DNA of 64,000 nt from Mycobacterium sp. IS-836 (GCF_001954275.1 NZ_MBEU01000068.1:186001-250000), one strand, 5' to 3'. Counted from the first letter of the stretch, positions 1-8,402 are shown. Made by a program: numbers and translations. The notes: generated from the letters alone by a model not told the origin.

Positions 1-310
1 CCGAAATGATCGTCCGCCACTGCTCGAAGGTCTGCTTGCGCGCGTAGGTTCCGCCCAGCGTGCCGGCCGCGTGAACGACGAGGTCGATCGTGTCCAATGT
101 GCTTATCGCAGAAGCAAATCCGTCCGGGTCGGACGCATCGGCCACGACGTATCGCGCACCGAGCTCCTCGGCGGCCGCGCGCAGCGGGCCCTCGCGCCGG
201 GCTACCAGCACCACGTCGTAATCCAGCTCGCACAGCTTGCGACCGCATCCCTTGCCGATCCCGCCGCTGCCGCCGGTGACCACTGCGGTTCGCATGGACT
301 TGCCGCTCAC
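1..310 (-). CDS. Short-chain dehydrogenase/reductase, 3' part cut by window edge
   Basis: The frame is open from a GTG at 310 down to base 1, so only about the first 103 residues are visible. The N-terminus carries the SDR cofactor motif TGGSGGIG just after a short hydrophobic strand, and further on HAAG stands where SDRs have NNAG, so it should bind NAD(P)H in a Rossmann fold. The catalytic Tyr-x3-Lys lies beyond the edge. I chose GTG 310 over ATG 295 because an AGAGGA ribosome site, overlapping the stop of the regulator upstream, sits about 11 nt before the GTG. The gap to that regulator is only 15 nt, so the two genes are probably one transcript. Substrate is unknown; the context suggests an alcohol or hydroxyacyl intermediate of the adjacent catabolic cluster. 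Confidence 0.8.
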   Translation of the reverse strand, partial: MSGKSMRTAVVTGGSGGIGKGCGRKLCELDYDVVLVARREGPLRAAAEELGARYVVADASDPDGFASAISTLDTIDLVVHAAGTLGGTYARKQTFEQWRTIIS

Positions 311-325
311 CCAGCAGGCTTCCTC

Positions 326-1159
326 TCAGGAGTGCCGGATATCCCGCGGGCGTGACCCTGAACGGGACTGGGCCTGCGGTGAAAGCGCGTAGATCCGTTG
401 ATCGGGCCGGCCGGACAGCACATACGTTTGCGTGTCGGCGAGGTGGCGGCCCGCGATGCGACGAGCCCGGTCGACGTCACCCTCCGCGATCGTCTCCGTC
501 AGCTTGGTGTGGGTGGCCAGAACCGCGCGGCGCTGCGCCAGCGACGGGTAGGTGCCTCGTGCGGCGCTCTCGTCGGCCCACTGCTGTTCGTGGCTGGTCC
601 ACAGCGTCTCCAGGCTGCCGACGACCGCGATGATGGTGTGGTTTCCGCAGCCGCGAACCATGAGATCGTGGAATTCCCGGCCGATTTCGGTGAAAAGCCG
701 ACCGTCGTCGAGGTGTTCGGCCATCGAATCGTTGACCCGCTTGAGCTCCGGCACCAACGTGTCGGCGCGGTCGGGCCGCTGGGCGGCCAGCGCGGCGCAG
801 GCCGGCTCGAGTTCCTGCAGCGCCATGCCCAGATCGGCGACCGCAACGGACTCGCTCTGCAGAAGCAGGCCAAGCATGTAAGCAGCGCTGGTCTTCGCCG
901 GTGCGTGCACGACGGCGCCGCCGCGGTTGCCCCGGCGGACCGAGACGAGTCCCTCGGTCTCGAGGATCCGCAGCGCCTCGCGCAGGGAGACCAGGCTGAC
1001 GTTGAACTGTTCGACCAGTACCTCCTGGCGGGGCAGCAGATCGCCGTCGGCGAGCTCGCCGTCGATGATCTGACGGCGCAACTCGTCGGCTACGATTTCG
1101 GCGATCCGCGGCGCCGACAACCGGCGCCTTGCGTCGGTCCCAATTCCCAAGGCGGTCAT
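326..1159 (-). CDS. GntR-family regulator, FCD subfamily
   Basis: This 277-residue protein has an N-terminal winged helix-turn-helix of the GntR type at about residues 15 to 85 (the recognition-helix region contains SLREALRILE). A C-terminal all-helical FCD domain follows at about 100 to 245. Three histidines typical of the FCD metal/ligand pocket are visible at H164 (in FHDLM), H217 and H239. FCD regulators usually bind carboxylates or acyl-CoA-like ligands and repress adjacent catabolic operons. It is divergent from the CoA-transferase gene across about 65 bp and is followed by the SDR. A TAAGAT element on the minus strand (1195-1200) fits its own -10 box. It is the best candidate local repressor of this cluster; the ligand is unknown. 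Confidence 0.88.
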   Translation of the reverse strand: MTALGIGTDARRRLSAPRIAEIVADELRRQIIDGELADGDLLPRQEVLVEQFNVSLVSLREALRILETEGLVSVRRGNRGGAVVHAPAKTSAAYMLGLLLQSESVAVADLGMALQELEPACAALAAQRPDRADTLVPELKRVNDSMAEHLDDGRLFTEIGREFHDLMVRGCGNHTIIAVVGSLETLWTSHEQQWADESAARGTYPSLAQRRAVLATHTKLTETIAEGDVDRARRIAGRHLADTQTYVLSGRPDQRIYALSPQAQSRSGSRPRDIRHS

Positions 1160-1186
1160 CCGATCCTCGATACAAGCAACTGGCTG

Positions 1187-1217
1187 GCTTAGCTATCTTA
1201 GCAGTAATGGTATAAAT
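1187..1217. promoter_or_regulatory. Divergent promoter between GntR regulator and CoA-transferase
   Basis: This AT-rich stretch in a GC-rich background contains TTAGC-TATC-TTAGC. The octamer CTATCTTA at 1193-1200 recurs in reverse complement at 5117-5124 in the P450/Rieske divergent promoter. On the minus strand TAAGAT can be the -10 of the regulator gene. On the plus strand TATAAA at 1211-1216 lies 7 nt before the GTG start of the CoA-transferase. It could also hold the operator of the regulator; the sequence does not separate these roles. Confidence 0.45.
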
Positions 1218-1223
1218 AGCTGG

Positions 1224-3617
1224 GTGAGTCGCGGATCCGACGCCCGGCCGACACCGCTGCACGACCTGCGTGTCGTCGAGATCAGTGACCGGATAGCCGG
1301 CAGCTACTGCGGCAAGTTGTTGGTCGACGCCGGGGCGCAGGTACGGAAAATCGAACCACCGCAAGGGGATTCGTTGCGGCGGTATTCCGCCACCTGTTCG
1401 GCGGTGCCGGAGGGCTCCAGTTCGCCGTTGTTCAGTTACCTCAACGCGGGCAAGCGCAGCATGACCATCGCCGGGGACGCTGAAGATTTGGCGCGCTATC
1501 GCGCCGAATTGGCCGCCGCCGATGTCGTGATCGTCACCGCCGGCCGGTCGCGGGCGGCGGCGCTGGGGATCGATCCGGATGTGCTCCTGGCCGACTCGCC
1601 GCGGGCGGTCATCGTCACCATCTCCGACTTCGGCTGGACCGGACCGTACGCCGACCGCGCCGCCAGCGAGTTCACCCTGCAAGCGTGGGCCGGCTCGCCC
1701 GGATTCCGCGGCGATCCCGCCGGGCCCCCGATCACCATCGGCGGCGACCTCGGCGAGTACATGGGTGGTGTGTTCGCCGCGTTCGGTGCGCTCGCGGTGC
1801 GCCGACGCGTCGAGCGCGGCGGGCCCGGCGAGCATCTCGACTTGTCCATGCTCGAAGCGATGACCCTGATGCAAAGCAGCGAGTGGCTGCATTCGCAGTT
1901 GCTGCGGGTGCCTCCCATCAGCCGCACCACCGAGGTGCCGTCGATCGAACCCGCCAAGGACGGCTACGTCGGGATCACCATGGTCACCGGCCAGCAGTGG
2001 CTCGACTTCCTGGCAATGGTCGAATGCCCCCGGCTCGAGGAGATCGAGCAGCTGCGTTTTCAAATCGGCCGATGGGAGTACCGCGACCTGATCCGCGAGC
2101 AGATTCACCCGTGGCTGGCCGAACGGACCGTCGCGGAGATCGTCGAACTCGGGCAATTGTTCCGGCTGCCGATCGCCGAGCTGGGCAACGGCTGCACCAT
2201 CCGGGACATGGAGTACATGACGCAGCGTGGGGTGTTCGTCCACAATCCCGCGGGCTTTCATCAGCCGCGCGCGCCGTGGCTGATGGCTGCGTGCGCCCCC
2301 GCGCCACCGGGCCACACCGCTGCCGTCGGCGCGGACAACGACGAGCCGCCTTGGCGGAAAAGCGAATTCGAGCCAGAGCCTGCGCCGAGGACGCGACCAC
2401 TCGAAGGCGTTCGCGTCGTCGATCTGACCGCTTTCTGGGCCGGGCCGGCCGCAACCCACCTGCTGGCCGCCTTCGGCGCCGACGTCGTCAAAGTGGAGTC
2501 GATCCAGCGGCCCGACGGCATTCGTTACTCGGGCGGGATGCGCAAAGACGTGGACGACTGGTGGGAGTACGGGTGGGTGTTCCACGCGATGAACACCAAC
2601 AAGCGTTCCGTCACACTGGATTTGGGTTCCGACGAGGGTCGCCGCCTCTTCAAGAAGCTGGCGGCCGGAGCCGATGTCGTGATCGAGAACTTCTCGCCAC
2701 GCGTGATGGACCACTTTGGGCTGACCGCCGACGTGCTGTTGGAGGTCAACCCCAAACTCGTCGTCGCCCGGATGCCCGCGTTCGGGCTGTCCGGTCCGTG
2801 GCGCGACCGGGTCGGATTCGCCCCGACGATGGAACAGATCGCCGGCCTGGCCTGGGTGACCGGACTGCCCGACGCTGCGCCGGTGGCGCCGCGGGGAGCG
2901 TGCGATCCGCTGGCCGGCGTGCACGCCGCCTTCGCCGTGCTGGCCGCGCTGAACTTCGCCGAGCGCACCGGGACGGGACAGCTCGTCGAGCTGCCGATGC
3001 TGGAAGCCGCGTTGAACGCCACCGCGGTACAGGCGATCGAATCCGAGGTCTTCGGGGTGACGCTGAGCCGCCGTGGCAACCGCGGGCACTGCGACGTGAT
3101 CCAGAACCTCTATCGCTGCGCCGGCTCGGACGATTGGATCGCGGTCACGGTGCAAGACGACCGGCAGTGGCGCGCGTTGGTCGATCTGATGGATCGGCCC
3201 GCGTGGTGTGACGAGGGCCTGTGCACCGTCGCCGGCAGGCGCGAGCGAGCCGACGATATCGATCGACGGCTGGCTGAGTGGTTCGCCGCCCAGCCCCTGG
3301 ACTCCGCGGTGGAACGGCTGGCCGGCGCGGGCATTCCCGCGGCACCCGTCGTGTCGCCGTCGCTGGTGACCGACAACCTCCAACTCCGTCATCGGGGATT
3401 CTTCGAGGCACTTGACCATCCGAGCACGGGGGCCGGTCTCTATCCGTGCCCACCGTTCGCGGCGCTGGCCGGTCAGGAAAGGTGGCTGCGGCGTCCGCCG
3501 CCGCGGCTGGGCGAGCACAATGGGGAGATACTGCGCGATCGGTGCGGGCTGACCGACGACGAACTAAAGAAACTTGCCACCGACGGGGTGATCGGGACCC
3601 GTCCCAAAGGCCTCTAG
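1224..3617 (+). CDS. Tandem two-domain CaiB/BaiF (family III) CoA-transferase
   Basis: This 797-residue protein is built of two consecutive CaiB/BaiF domains, about 10-370 and 390-790, each roughly one normal family III chain (about 400 residues). Family III enzymes move CoA between carboxylic acids through an aspartyl-CoA intermediate. The first half keeps the aspartate at D206 (in HLDLSMLEA). The aligned position in the second half is E589 (VELPMLEA), so the second half may be inactive or structural. Such enzymes work as interlocked dimers, and the fusion could mimic that. The GTG start directly follows a TATAAA box by 7 nt with no clear ribosome site, so the mRNA may be leaderless. The ferredoxin gene follows after 17 nt. 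It probably activates a carboxylate substrate of the island; donor and acceptor are unknown. Confidence 0.85.
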   Translation: MSRGSDARPTPLHDLRVVEISDRIAGSYCGKLLVDAGAQVRKIEPPQGDSLRRYSATCSAVPEGSSSPLFSYLNAGKRSMTIAGDAEDLARYRAELAAADVVIVTAGRSRAAALGIDPDVLLADSPRAVIVTISDFGWTGPYADRAASEFTLQAWAGSPGFRGDPAGPPITIGGDLGEYMGGVFAAFGALAVRRRVERGGPGEHLDLSMLEAMTLMQSSEWLHSQLLRVPPISRTTEVPSIEPAKDGYVGITMVTGQQWLDFLAMVECPRLEEIEQLRFQIGRWEYRDLIREQIHPWLAERTVAEIVELGQLFRLPIAELGNGCTIRDMEYMTQRGVFVHNPAGFHQPRAPWLMAACAPAPPGHTAAVGADNDEPPWRKSEFEPEPAPRTRPLEGVRVVDLTAFWAGPAATHLLAAFGADVVKVESIQRPDGIRYSGGMRKDVDDWWEYGWVFHAMNTNKRSVTLDLGSDEGRRLFKKLAAGADVVIENFSPRVMDHFGLTADVLLEVNPKLVVARMPAFGLSGPWRDRVGFAPTMEQIAGLAWVTGLPDAAPVAPRGACDPLAGVHAAFAVLAALNFAERTGTGQLVELPMLEAALNATAVQAIESEVFGVTLSRRGNRGHCDVIQNLYRCAGSDDWIAVTVQDDRQWRALVDLMDRPAWCDEGLCTVAGRRERADDIDRRLAEWFAAQPLDSAVERLAGAGIPAAPVVSPSLVTDNLQLRHRGFFEALDHPSTGAGLYPCPPFAALAGQERWLRRPPPRLGEHNGEILRDRCGLTDDELKKLATDGVIGTRPKGL

Positions 3618-3634
3618 GAGTAAGGGGACATCTG

Positions 3635-3826
3635 ATGCGCGTCACCGTCGACGAGAACCTGTGTGAAGCCAACGGCTTCTGCGAATCCATCGCCGCCGAC
3701 ATATTCGAACTGGGCGACGCCGACGTCGTGCAGATCGCGGACGGACCGGTGCAGCCCGAGCGGGAGATCGACGTCCGCGCCGCCGTCGACCAGTGCCCGA
3801 AGGCCGCCCTGCGGCTGGTCGACTGA
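3635..3826 (+). CDS. Small P450-type ferredoxin (3Fe-4S type, variant motif)
   Basis: This 63-residue protein has cysteines at C10, C16 and a CP pair near residue 53: CEANGFC followed by CPKAAL. This is the C-x2-X-x2-C-xn-CP pattern of actinobacterial ferredoxins that feed electrons to cytochrome P450s. The residue at the variable cluster position is Asn, where a classical 4Fe-4S protein has Cys. The ATG at 3635 is preceded by AGGAGTAAGGGG, which overlaps the end of the CoA-transferase gene, so the two are co-transcribed. The gene converges on the P450 gene with one base between their stop codons. It is probably the redox partner of that P450 and perhaps of other oxygenases nearby. Confidence 0.9.
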   Translation: MRVTVDENLCEANGFCESIAADIFELGDADVVQIADGPVQPEREIDVRAAVDQCPKAALRLVD

Positions 3827-3827
3827 T

Positions 3828-5063
3828 CTATCGCCCGGTCAGCGATACCGCCATCTCGTCGTAGATCGACATGTTGGTGGTCAGATTCGGATAGGTCACT
3901 GTGGCCGGGCCAATTTCGATGTCGCCGCAGCGCAGCAGCAGCTCGTCGAACACCGCGCGAAGTTCGGCGCGGGCCAGCATCGCGCCCAGGCAGTGGTGTG
4001 GGCCGCCGCCGCCGAAAGCCACATGCGGGTTGGGCTGCCTGCCGATGTCGAAGGTGAACGGCGAGGCAAAGACGTCCTCGTCGCGGTTGGCCGAACGCAG
4101 CATCGACACCACTCGGTCGCCCTGGGGAATGTGCTGACCGTCCATCTCCACGTCGACCTTGGCGGTGCGCGTCCAGTACGCCACCGGCGACGCCCAGCGC
4201 AGCACCTCCTCGACGGCGGTGGGCCGCAGTTCTTCGTGTTCGCGATACCGTTGCGCCTGTTCGGGATTGGCGACGAAGGCCTGCAGCCCGATGGCCAGAG
4301 CGTTCTTGGTGGTGTCGCTGCCGGCGAACGTCAACACGAAGAAGAAGAATTCGAGTTCGTTGGCGGGCAGGCTGAACTCTTCGCCGTCGTCGCCGGTGAT
4401 CACCGCGGAGGCCAGCGTGCTCCAGATGTCGTCGGCGGGATTGCGCCGCTTTTCGGCGGTGAGCTCCATCGCGTACCCGAAGATGGTGGCATAGAGATCC
4501 GCATAGTCCTGGCGGCTTGGCCGCGCCCCGGGCGAGTTGGCCTTCAGGATGCGGTCCAGGGAGTCGAAGATTCGCGGCCGGTCTTCGTCCGGTATGCCGA
4601 TGATGTCGCCGATGACCGTCATCGGCAGCGCGTCGGCGACGTCGGAGATCCAGTCCCCGCCGCCCTCGGCGAGTAGGTCGTCGATCATCCGCGCCGCGCG
4701 CGCCCGGATGCCGTCCTCGAGTTTGGCGATCGCGCGTGGGTTGAACGCGTGGGAGATGAGTTTGCGGCGCTTGTTCAGCCCCGGCGGGTCCATGTTGATG
4801 ATCGTCGGATACGACGAAAACATGCCGACCGGCTGGATCAGCGGGCCGTCGACCGCAGTGAACGAATCGGTGTCCCGATGCAGTCGGACGGCGTGACGGT
4901 GCTTGGTGGTCACCCAGAAATCGCGCTGAACCGTCTTGACGACGCCCGGGGTCAGTTCGTGGCGGAAAAGCGGCCTGGTGCGGCGCAGCTCGGTGAATAG
5001 CTCGTCCGGAAAACCGTTGCGCCACAGGGCGAGATCGGATAGATCCACCGCCGCAGCAGTCAT
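3828..5063 (-). CDS. Cytochrome P450
   Basis: This 411-residue soluble bacterial P450 shows all signature elements: I-helix oxygen-activation motif AGSDTT at about 247-252, K-helix ExxR at E286-R289, and heme loop FGGGGPHHCLG with the thiolate ligand C358. It should hydroxylate a hydrophobic substrate using electrons from a ferredoxin, most simply the one encoded convergently next to it. The heme-loop style resembles mycobacterial sterol/fatty-acid P450s such as the CYP124/125 group, but the CYP family cannot be assigned by eye. I chose the ATG at 5063, with GAGG upstream, over a TTG two codons earlier. It is transcribed divergently from the KshA-like Rieske oxygenase gene. Confidence 0.93.
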   Translation of the reverse strand: MTAAAVDLSDLALWRNGFPDELFTELRRTRPLFRHELTPGVVKTVQRDFWVTTKHRHAVRLHRDTDSFTAVDGPLIQPVGMFSSYPTIINMDPPGLNKRRKLISHAFNPRAIAKLEDGIRARAARMIDDLLAEGGGDWISDVADALPMTVIGDIIGIPDEDRPRIFDSLDRILKANSPGARPSRQDYADLYATIFGYAMELTAEKRRNPADDIWSTLASAVITGDDGEEFSLPANELEFFFFVLTFAGSDTTKNALAIGLQAFVANPEQAQRYREHEELRPTAVEEVLRWASPVAYWTRTAKVDVEMDGQHIPQGDRVVSMLRSANRDEDVFASPFTFDIGRQPNPHVAFGGGGPHHCLGAMLARAELRAVFDELLLRCGDIEIGPATVTYPNLTTNMSIYDEMAVSLTGR

Positions 5064-5104
5064 TTGCAACCTCGCTCAGTCCGGACGTGCCTCGCGCCGC
5101 GTTG

Positions 5105-5135
5105 ACGTTCAATGCTTAAGATAGTAAAAATAGAT
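5105..5135. promoter_or_regulatory. Divergent promoter between P450 and Rieske oxygenase
   Basis: The 142-bp gap between the two oxygenase genes contains an AT-rich core with TAAGATAG at 5117-5124. This octamer is identical, in opposite orientation, to the one in the regulator/CoA-transferase promoter. The flanks also agree partly (GC, then TAAGATAG, then TAA). TAAGAT fits a mycobacterial -10 for the plus-strand genes and TATCTT one for the minus strand. It is either two similar promoters or a shared regulator site. Confidence 0.4.
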
Positions 5136-5205
5136 CCAGACGTCGAACCGCGGTCGGCCCAGTAGCGCACGGCTCCTGCTGGTCCAGGCGGGATACGGAG
5201 TACTC

Positions 5206-6324
5206 GTGACGCATACGATTTCAGACCCAACCGAGTCCGATCCGTCGGAACGGGAGTTCGGACAGGGTGGCATCGCGCTGTCGACCTACCGGTTCCCCAC
5301 GGGCTGGTTCATCGTCGCCTTCGCCTCCGATCTGCAGGCCGGCCAAGTCAAGCGGCTGCACTACTTCGGCGAGGAGCTGGTGCTGTTCCGCACCGAGTCC
5401 GGCGAGGTCCATGTGATGGACGCCTATTGCCAGCATCTCGGCGCGAACCTGGGCGTCGGCGGCACCGTCGAGGGCGAGAACATCGTCTGCCCCTGGCATG
5501 GTTGGCGCTGGCGCGGCGACGGCACCAACGCGCTGATCCCGTACAGCAAGATCGGATGCAAGAACAACGTCCGCATCCGCACCTACCCGAGCCAGGAGTG
5601 GTACGGCTTCATCGTGGTGTGGCACGAGCGTCACGGCCGGGCGCCGTACTGGCAACCGCCGGTGCTGCCCGAGCTGGAAACCAACGAGTACTACCCACTG
5701 CACCCGCACACCCAGATGCTCAACCGCGTCAAGGTGCACCCGCAGATGATCATCGAGAACGCGGCCGACCCGTACCACGTGCAATACGTGCACAAGGCCG
5801 CCAATCCCGCGACGACGGCCTCATTCGAGGTATCGGGCTATCACCTGCACGCCACCGTCAACGCGCATTTCGGCGGCGGCCGGGCATCGACCTGGTTGAC
5901 CCCGAACGGGCCGGTCGACGCGAAGATCATCTACGACAACTACTCGCTGGGACTGGGCATCGTGCGGTTCCCCAGCGACCTGGTCGGCACCATCCAGGTC
6001 ACCGGGCAGACGCCGGTCGACGAGGATTACACCGACTACTTCTACACGCAGGCGTCCGTTCGCGAGCCGGGCGACACCGGCGACGTGCCCACCGGGCGTG
6101 CCGCCAAATTCCTGGCCCTGCAGCAAGAAGTCATCAAACAGGACTTCTTCACCTGGGAGAACATGAAGTATCTGGAAAAGCCGAACCTGGCGCCCGAGGA
6201 GGCACACGACTACGCCGCCCTTCGCCGCTGGGCCCACCGCTTCTACCCGGGAACCGAACCTTCGCCCACCGACTTCGGCTACACCGCCGCGGGTGAGCCC
6301 GACCCGGCGGCTGCCAAGGCCTGA
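5206..6324 (+). CDS. Rieske non-heme iron oxygenase, KshA-like
   Basis: This 372-residue protein has an N-terminal Rieske 2Fe-2S domain with ligands C75, H77 and C95, H98 (CQH and CPWH). Its C-terminal catalytic domain carries the mononuclear iron ligands D188, H191 and H196 in the spacing of 3-ketosteroid-9-alpha-hydroxylase (N-x2-D-x2-H-x4-H). Length matches KshA (about 385). It is an oxygenase subunit needing a reductase, and no reductase gene is visible in the window. The GTG at 5206 has GGAG 7 nt upstream. It starts a six-gene run, with the ligase gene beginning 3 nt after its stop. Function as a monooxygenase on a steroid- or terpenoid-like ring is an inference from similarity to KshA. 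Confidence 0.88.
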   Translation: MTHTISDPTESDPSEREFGQGGIALSTYRFPTGWFIVAFASDLQAGQVKRLHYFGEELVLFRTESGEVHVMDAYCQHLGANLGVGGTVEGENIVCPWHGWRWRGDGTNALIPYSKIGCKNNVRIRTYPSQEWYGFIVVWHERHGRAPYWQPPVLPELETNEYYPLHPHTQMLNRVKVHPQMIIENAADPYHVQYVHKAANPATTASFEVSGYHLHATVNAHFGGGRASTWLTPNGPVDAKIIYDNYSLGLGIVRFPSDLVGTIQVTGQTPVDEDYTDYFYTQASVREPGDTGDVPTGRAAKFLALQQEVIKQDFFTWENMKYLEKPNLAPEEAHDYAALRRWAHRFYPGTEPSPTDFGYTAAGEPDPAAAKA

Positions 6325-6327
6325 GAC

Positions 6328-7899
6328 TTGCTCGGGCCCTCCGATTTCGGCGTCGATCGTTTCACCGTGCCGGCCGTGCTGGATCGCCGGGCCGAGCAGT
6401 ATCCCGACCGGGTGATGATGTCGATCGCGGGCGTCGACGTGACCTTCGAGCAGATGCGCCGACGATCCTGCGCCGCCGCGCATGTGCTGACCGAAATGGG
6501 CGTCGGCCCAGGGGAATGCGTGGCGCTGTTCACCGCCACCTGCCCCGAGTGGGTGTACTTCTGGCTGGGCGCGGCGCGCATCGGCGCGGTAAGTGCGGCG
6601 GTCAACGCCGCGAACAAGGGCGACTTCCTGCTGCACACCCTGCGATTGGCCCAGGCCAAGGTGATTCTCACCGACCCCGAGCGACGTTCCCGCGTCGACG
6701 AGGTCACCGACGGGTTGGACACGGTTACTCACGTTGTGGTGCAAGATGATTCACTCGCCGAGGCGCTGAGCGCCGCGCCGGCGGGCGACGGCGGTAGGCC
6801 CGGCATAGCCACACGCGCCGACCAGCTGGGATCGCTGTTTTACACCTCGGGCACCACCGGGCCGTCGAAAGCGGTTGCCACGACGTGGCATTACCTGTTC
6901 TCGGTGGCCGCGACCGCCGCCGCGGCATGGGAATTTCGCGCCGGCGAGGTGCTGTGGACGGCGATGCCGTTGTTCCACCTCAGCGCCGCGCCCAGCGTGC
7001 TGGCCCCGATGCTGGTCGGCGGAACGACCGTGCTGGCGCGGGCTTTCCATCCCGGCGAGGTGTGGGATGACATCCGCACCCGCGGCGCCATCGGCTTCGC
7101 CGGCGCCGGCGCGATGGTCTCGATGCTGCAGAACCTGCCGGCCGATTCGCGCGACGCGCAGCTGCCGCTGCGGTTCATCTCGGCCGCACCAATCGACGCG
7201 AAGTCCTACCGTGCCATCGAAAAGCGTTACGGCTGCCGCATCGTCACGATGTACGGGATGACCGAAGCGTTTCCGATCGCCGTCAAGAACGTGGCCGACG
7301 ACGGGGTTCCCGGGACGTCGGGCCGGCCCAACCCCAACTTCGAGGTGCGCATCGTCGACGAGGACGGCAGCCCGGTGCCCGCCGGCACCGTCGGGGAGAT
7401 CACCTGCCGGCCCAGGCACCCGCACGTCATGAGCGAGGGCTATGTGACCGACGGCCTGCAGGTTGCACCCCACCAAGAGTGGTTCCGCACCGGCGACCTC
7501 GGCCGGCTCGACGCCGATGAGAACCTGACCTATGTGGACCGCATCAAGGATTCGCTGCGCCGCCGCGGCGAGAATGTCTCCTCGGTTGAAGTGGAGGCCG
7601 TCGTCATGCGTCATCCCGCGGTGGCCGAAGCCGCCGCGATCGCGGTGCCCAGCGAGCTGGGCGAGGACGACATCCTGCTGATCGTGACGTTGCGTCCCGG
7701 CGCGACATTGGATTACGCGGAGTTGCTCGACTTCTGCGCCGCCCGCATGCCGTACTTCTGCGTGCCGAGGTTTGTCGAGACCGTCAGTGAACTTCCGAAG
7801 AACGTCATCGGGCGAATACGTAAAGATCTGTTGCGATCTCGGGGATTGAATCCCGGCGCCTGGGATCGTGAAAGGCACGGTTATATCGTTGCGCGTTGA
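6328..7899 (+). CDS. AMP-forming acyl-CoA synthetase (CaiC-like)
   Basis: This 523-residue ANL-superfamily ligase activates a carboxylic acid to its CoA thioester through an acyl-adenylate. Visible motifs are the phosphate loop YTSGTTGPSKA at about 172-182, the adenine loop MYGMTEA, the hinge-region FRTGD, and RRRGEN. The C-terminal A10 motif reads IGRIRK, so the usual catalytic lysine of GK is Arg. Some CaiC-like ligases share this, so the enzyme may still work. The TTG start lies 3 nt after the Rieske stop, implying coupling. An alternative internal start would remove part of the conserved N-terminus. It probably supplies the acyl-CoA handled by the hot-dog proteins downstream. Confidence 0.9.
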   Translation: MLGPSDFGVDRFTVPAVLDRRAEQYPDRVMMSIAGVDVTFEQMRRRSCAAAHVLTEMGVGPGECVALFTATCPEWVYFWLGAARIGAVSAAVNAANKGDFLLHTLRLAQAKVILTDPERRSRVDEVTDGLDTVTHVVVQDDSLAEALSAAPAGDGGRPGIATRADQLGSLFYTSGTTGPSKAVATTWHYLFSVAATAAAAWEFRAGEVLWTAMPLFHLSAAPSVLAPMLVGGTTVLARAFHPGEVWDDIRTRGAIGFAGAGAMVSMLQNLPADSRDAQLPLRFISAAPIDAKSYRAIEKRYGCRIVTMYGMTEAFPIAVKNVADDGVPGTSGRPNPNFEVRIVDEDGSPVPAGTVGEITCRPRHPHVMSEGYVTDGLQVAPHQEWFRTGDLGRLDADENLTYVDRIKDSLRRRGENVSSVEVEAVVMRHPAVAEAAAIAVPSELGEDDILLIVTLRPGATLDYAELLDFCAARMPYFCVPRFVETVSELPKNVIGRIRKDLLRSRGLNPGAWDRERHGYIVAR

Positions 7900-7962
7900 A
7901 TTGAGTTAGCGTTACATGCAGGCAATTTGCCCCGCGATTTCCAGAAAGGCTGGAGAGCCAAG

Positions 7963-8388
7963 ATGACCCTGACGTACCAGCAAGAGCAGTTCCTCCACGC
8001 CGCGATTGCCCGGGCAGCCATCCTCGACCTGACCGCCCGGCACAACCGGGCCTACTCCAACGGCGACCGTGACCGCTGGATCGCGACGTTCCGCCATTCC
8101 GGTGGCCGCTACACCCGAGATGGCGAGGTGTTCACCGATCTGCACGCGGCCTTCGATGGCGGCGACGGGCAGCGCCTGGTGAGCGTCGATCACGAGATCC
8201 GCGTCGACGGGGTTCACGCCACGCAACGCTGTGTTGCCGTGCTTTACGCCGCCATGTACGGCGACACCACGCTGCGCGCGACCGGGATGTTCCGGGACCA
8301 CCTGATCTACGAGCGCGGCGGCTGGTATTTCGAATCCCGGGAGCTTTCTTGGGATTCGGTGCCCAGCCGGCACCCGCTGGTGATGTAA
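7963..8388 (+). CDS. SnoaL-like / NTF2-fold protein
   Basis: This 141-residue protein looks like the SnoaL_4 class of NTF2-fold proteins. An N-terminal helix pair (ILDLTARHNRAYSNGD) is followed by an aromatic-rich curved sheet ending in FESRELSWD. Members include polyketide cyclases, dehydratases, isomerases and the small subunits of ring-hydroxylating dioxygenases. Sitting two genes after a Rieske subunit it could assist that enzyme or act as an isomerase or dehydratase in the same route. The ATG at 7963 has GGAG 8 nt upstream; a TTG at 7927 is less likely. Confidence 0.75.
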   Translation: MTLTYQQEQFLHAAIARAAILDLTARHNRAYSNGDRDRWIATFRHSGGRYTRDGEVFTDLHAAFDGGDGQRLVSVDHEIRVDGVHATQRCVAVLYAAMYGDTTLRATGMFRDHLIYERGGWYFESRELSWDSVPSRHPLVM

Positions 8389-8402
8389 AGCGGCACCGAT
8401 AC

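Noticed and set aside
477..3518. A 1,013-codon open frame on the minus strand opposite the CoA-transferase gene
   Set aside because: It is antisense to a protein with clear family motifs, lacks any domain, and is rich in Arg/Gly/Pro/His. Such long empty frames arise opposite GC-rich coding sequence.
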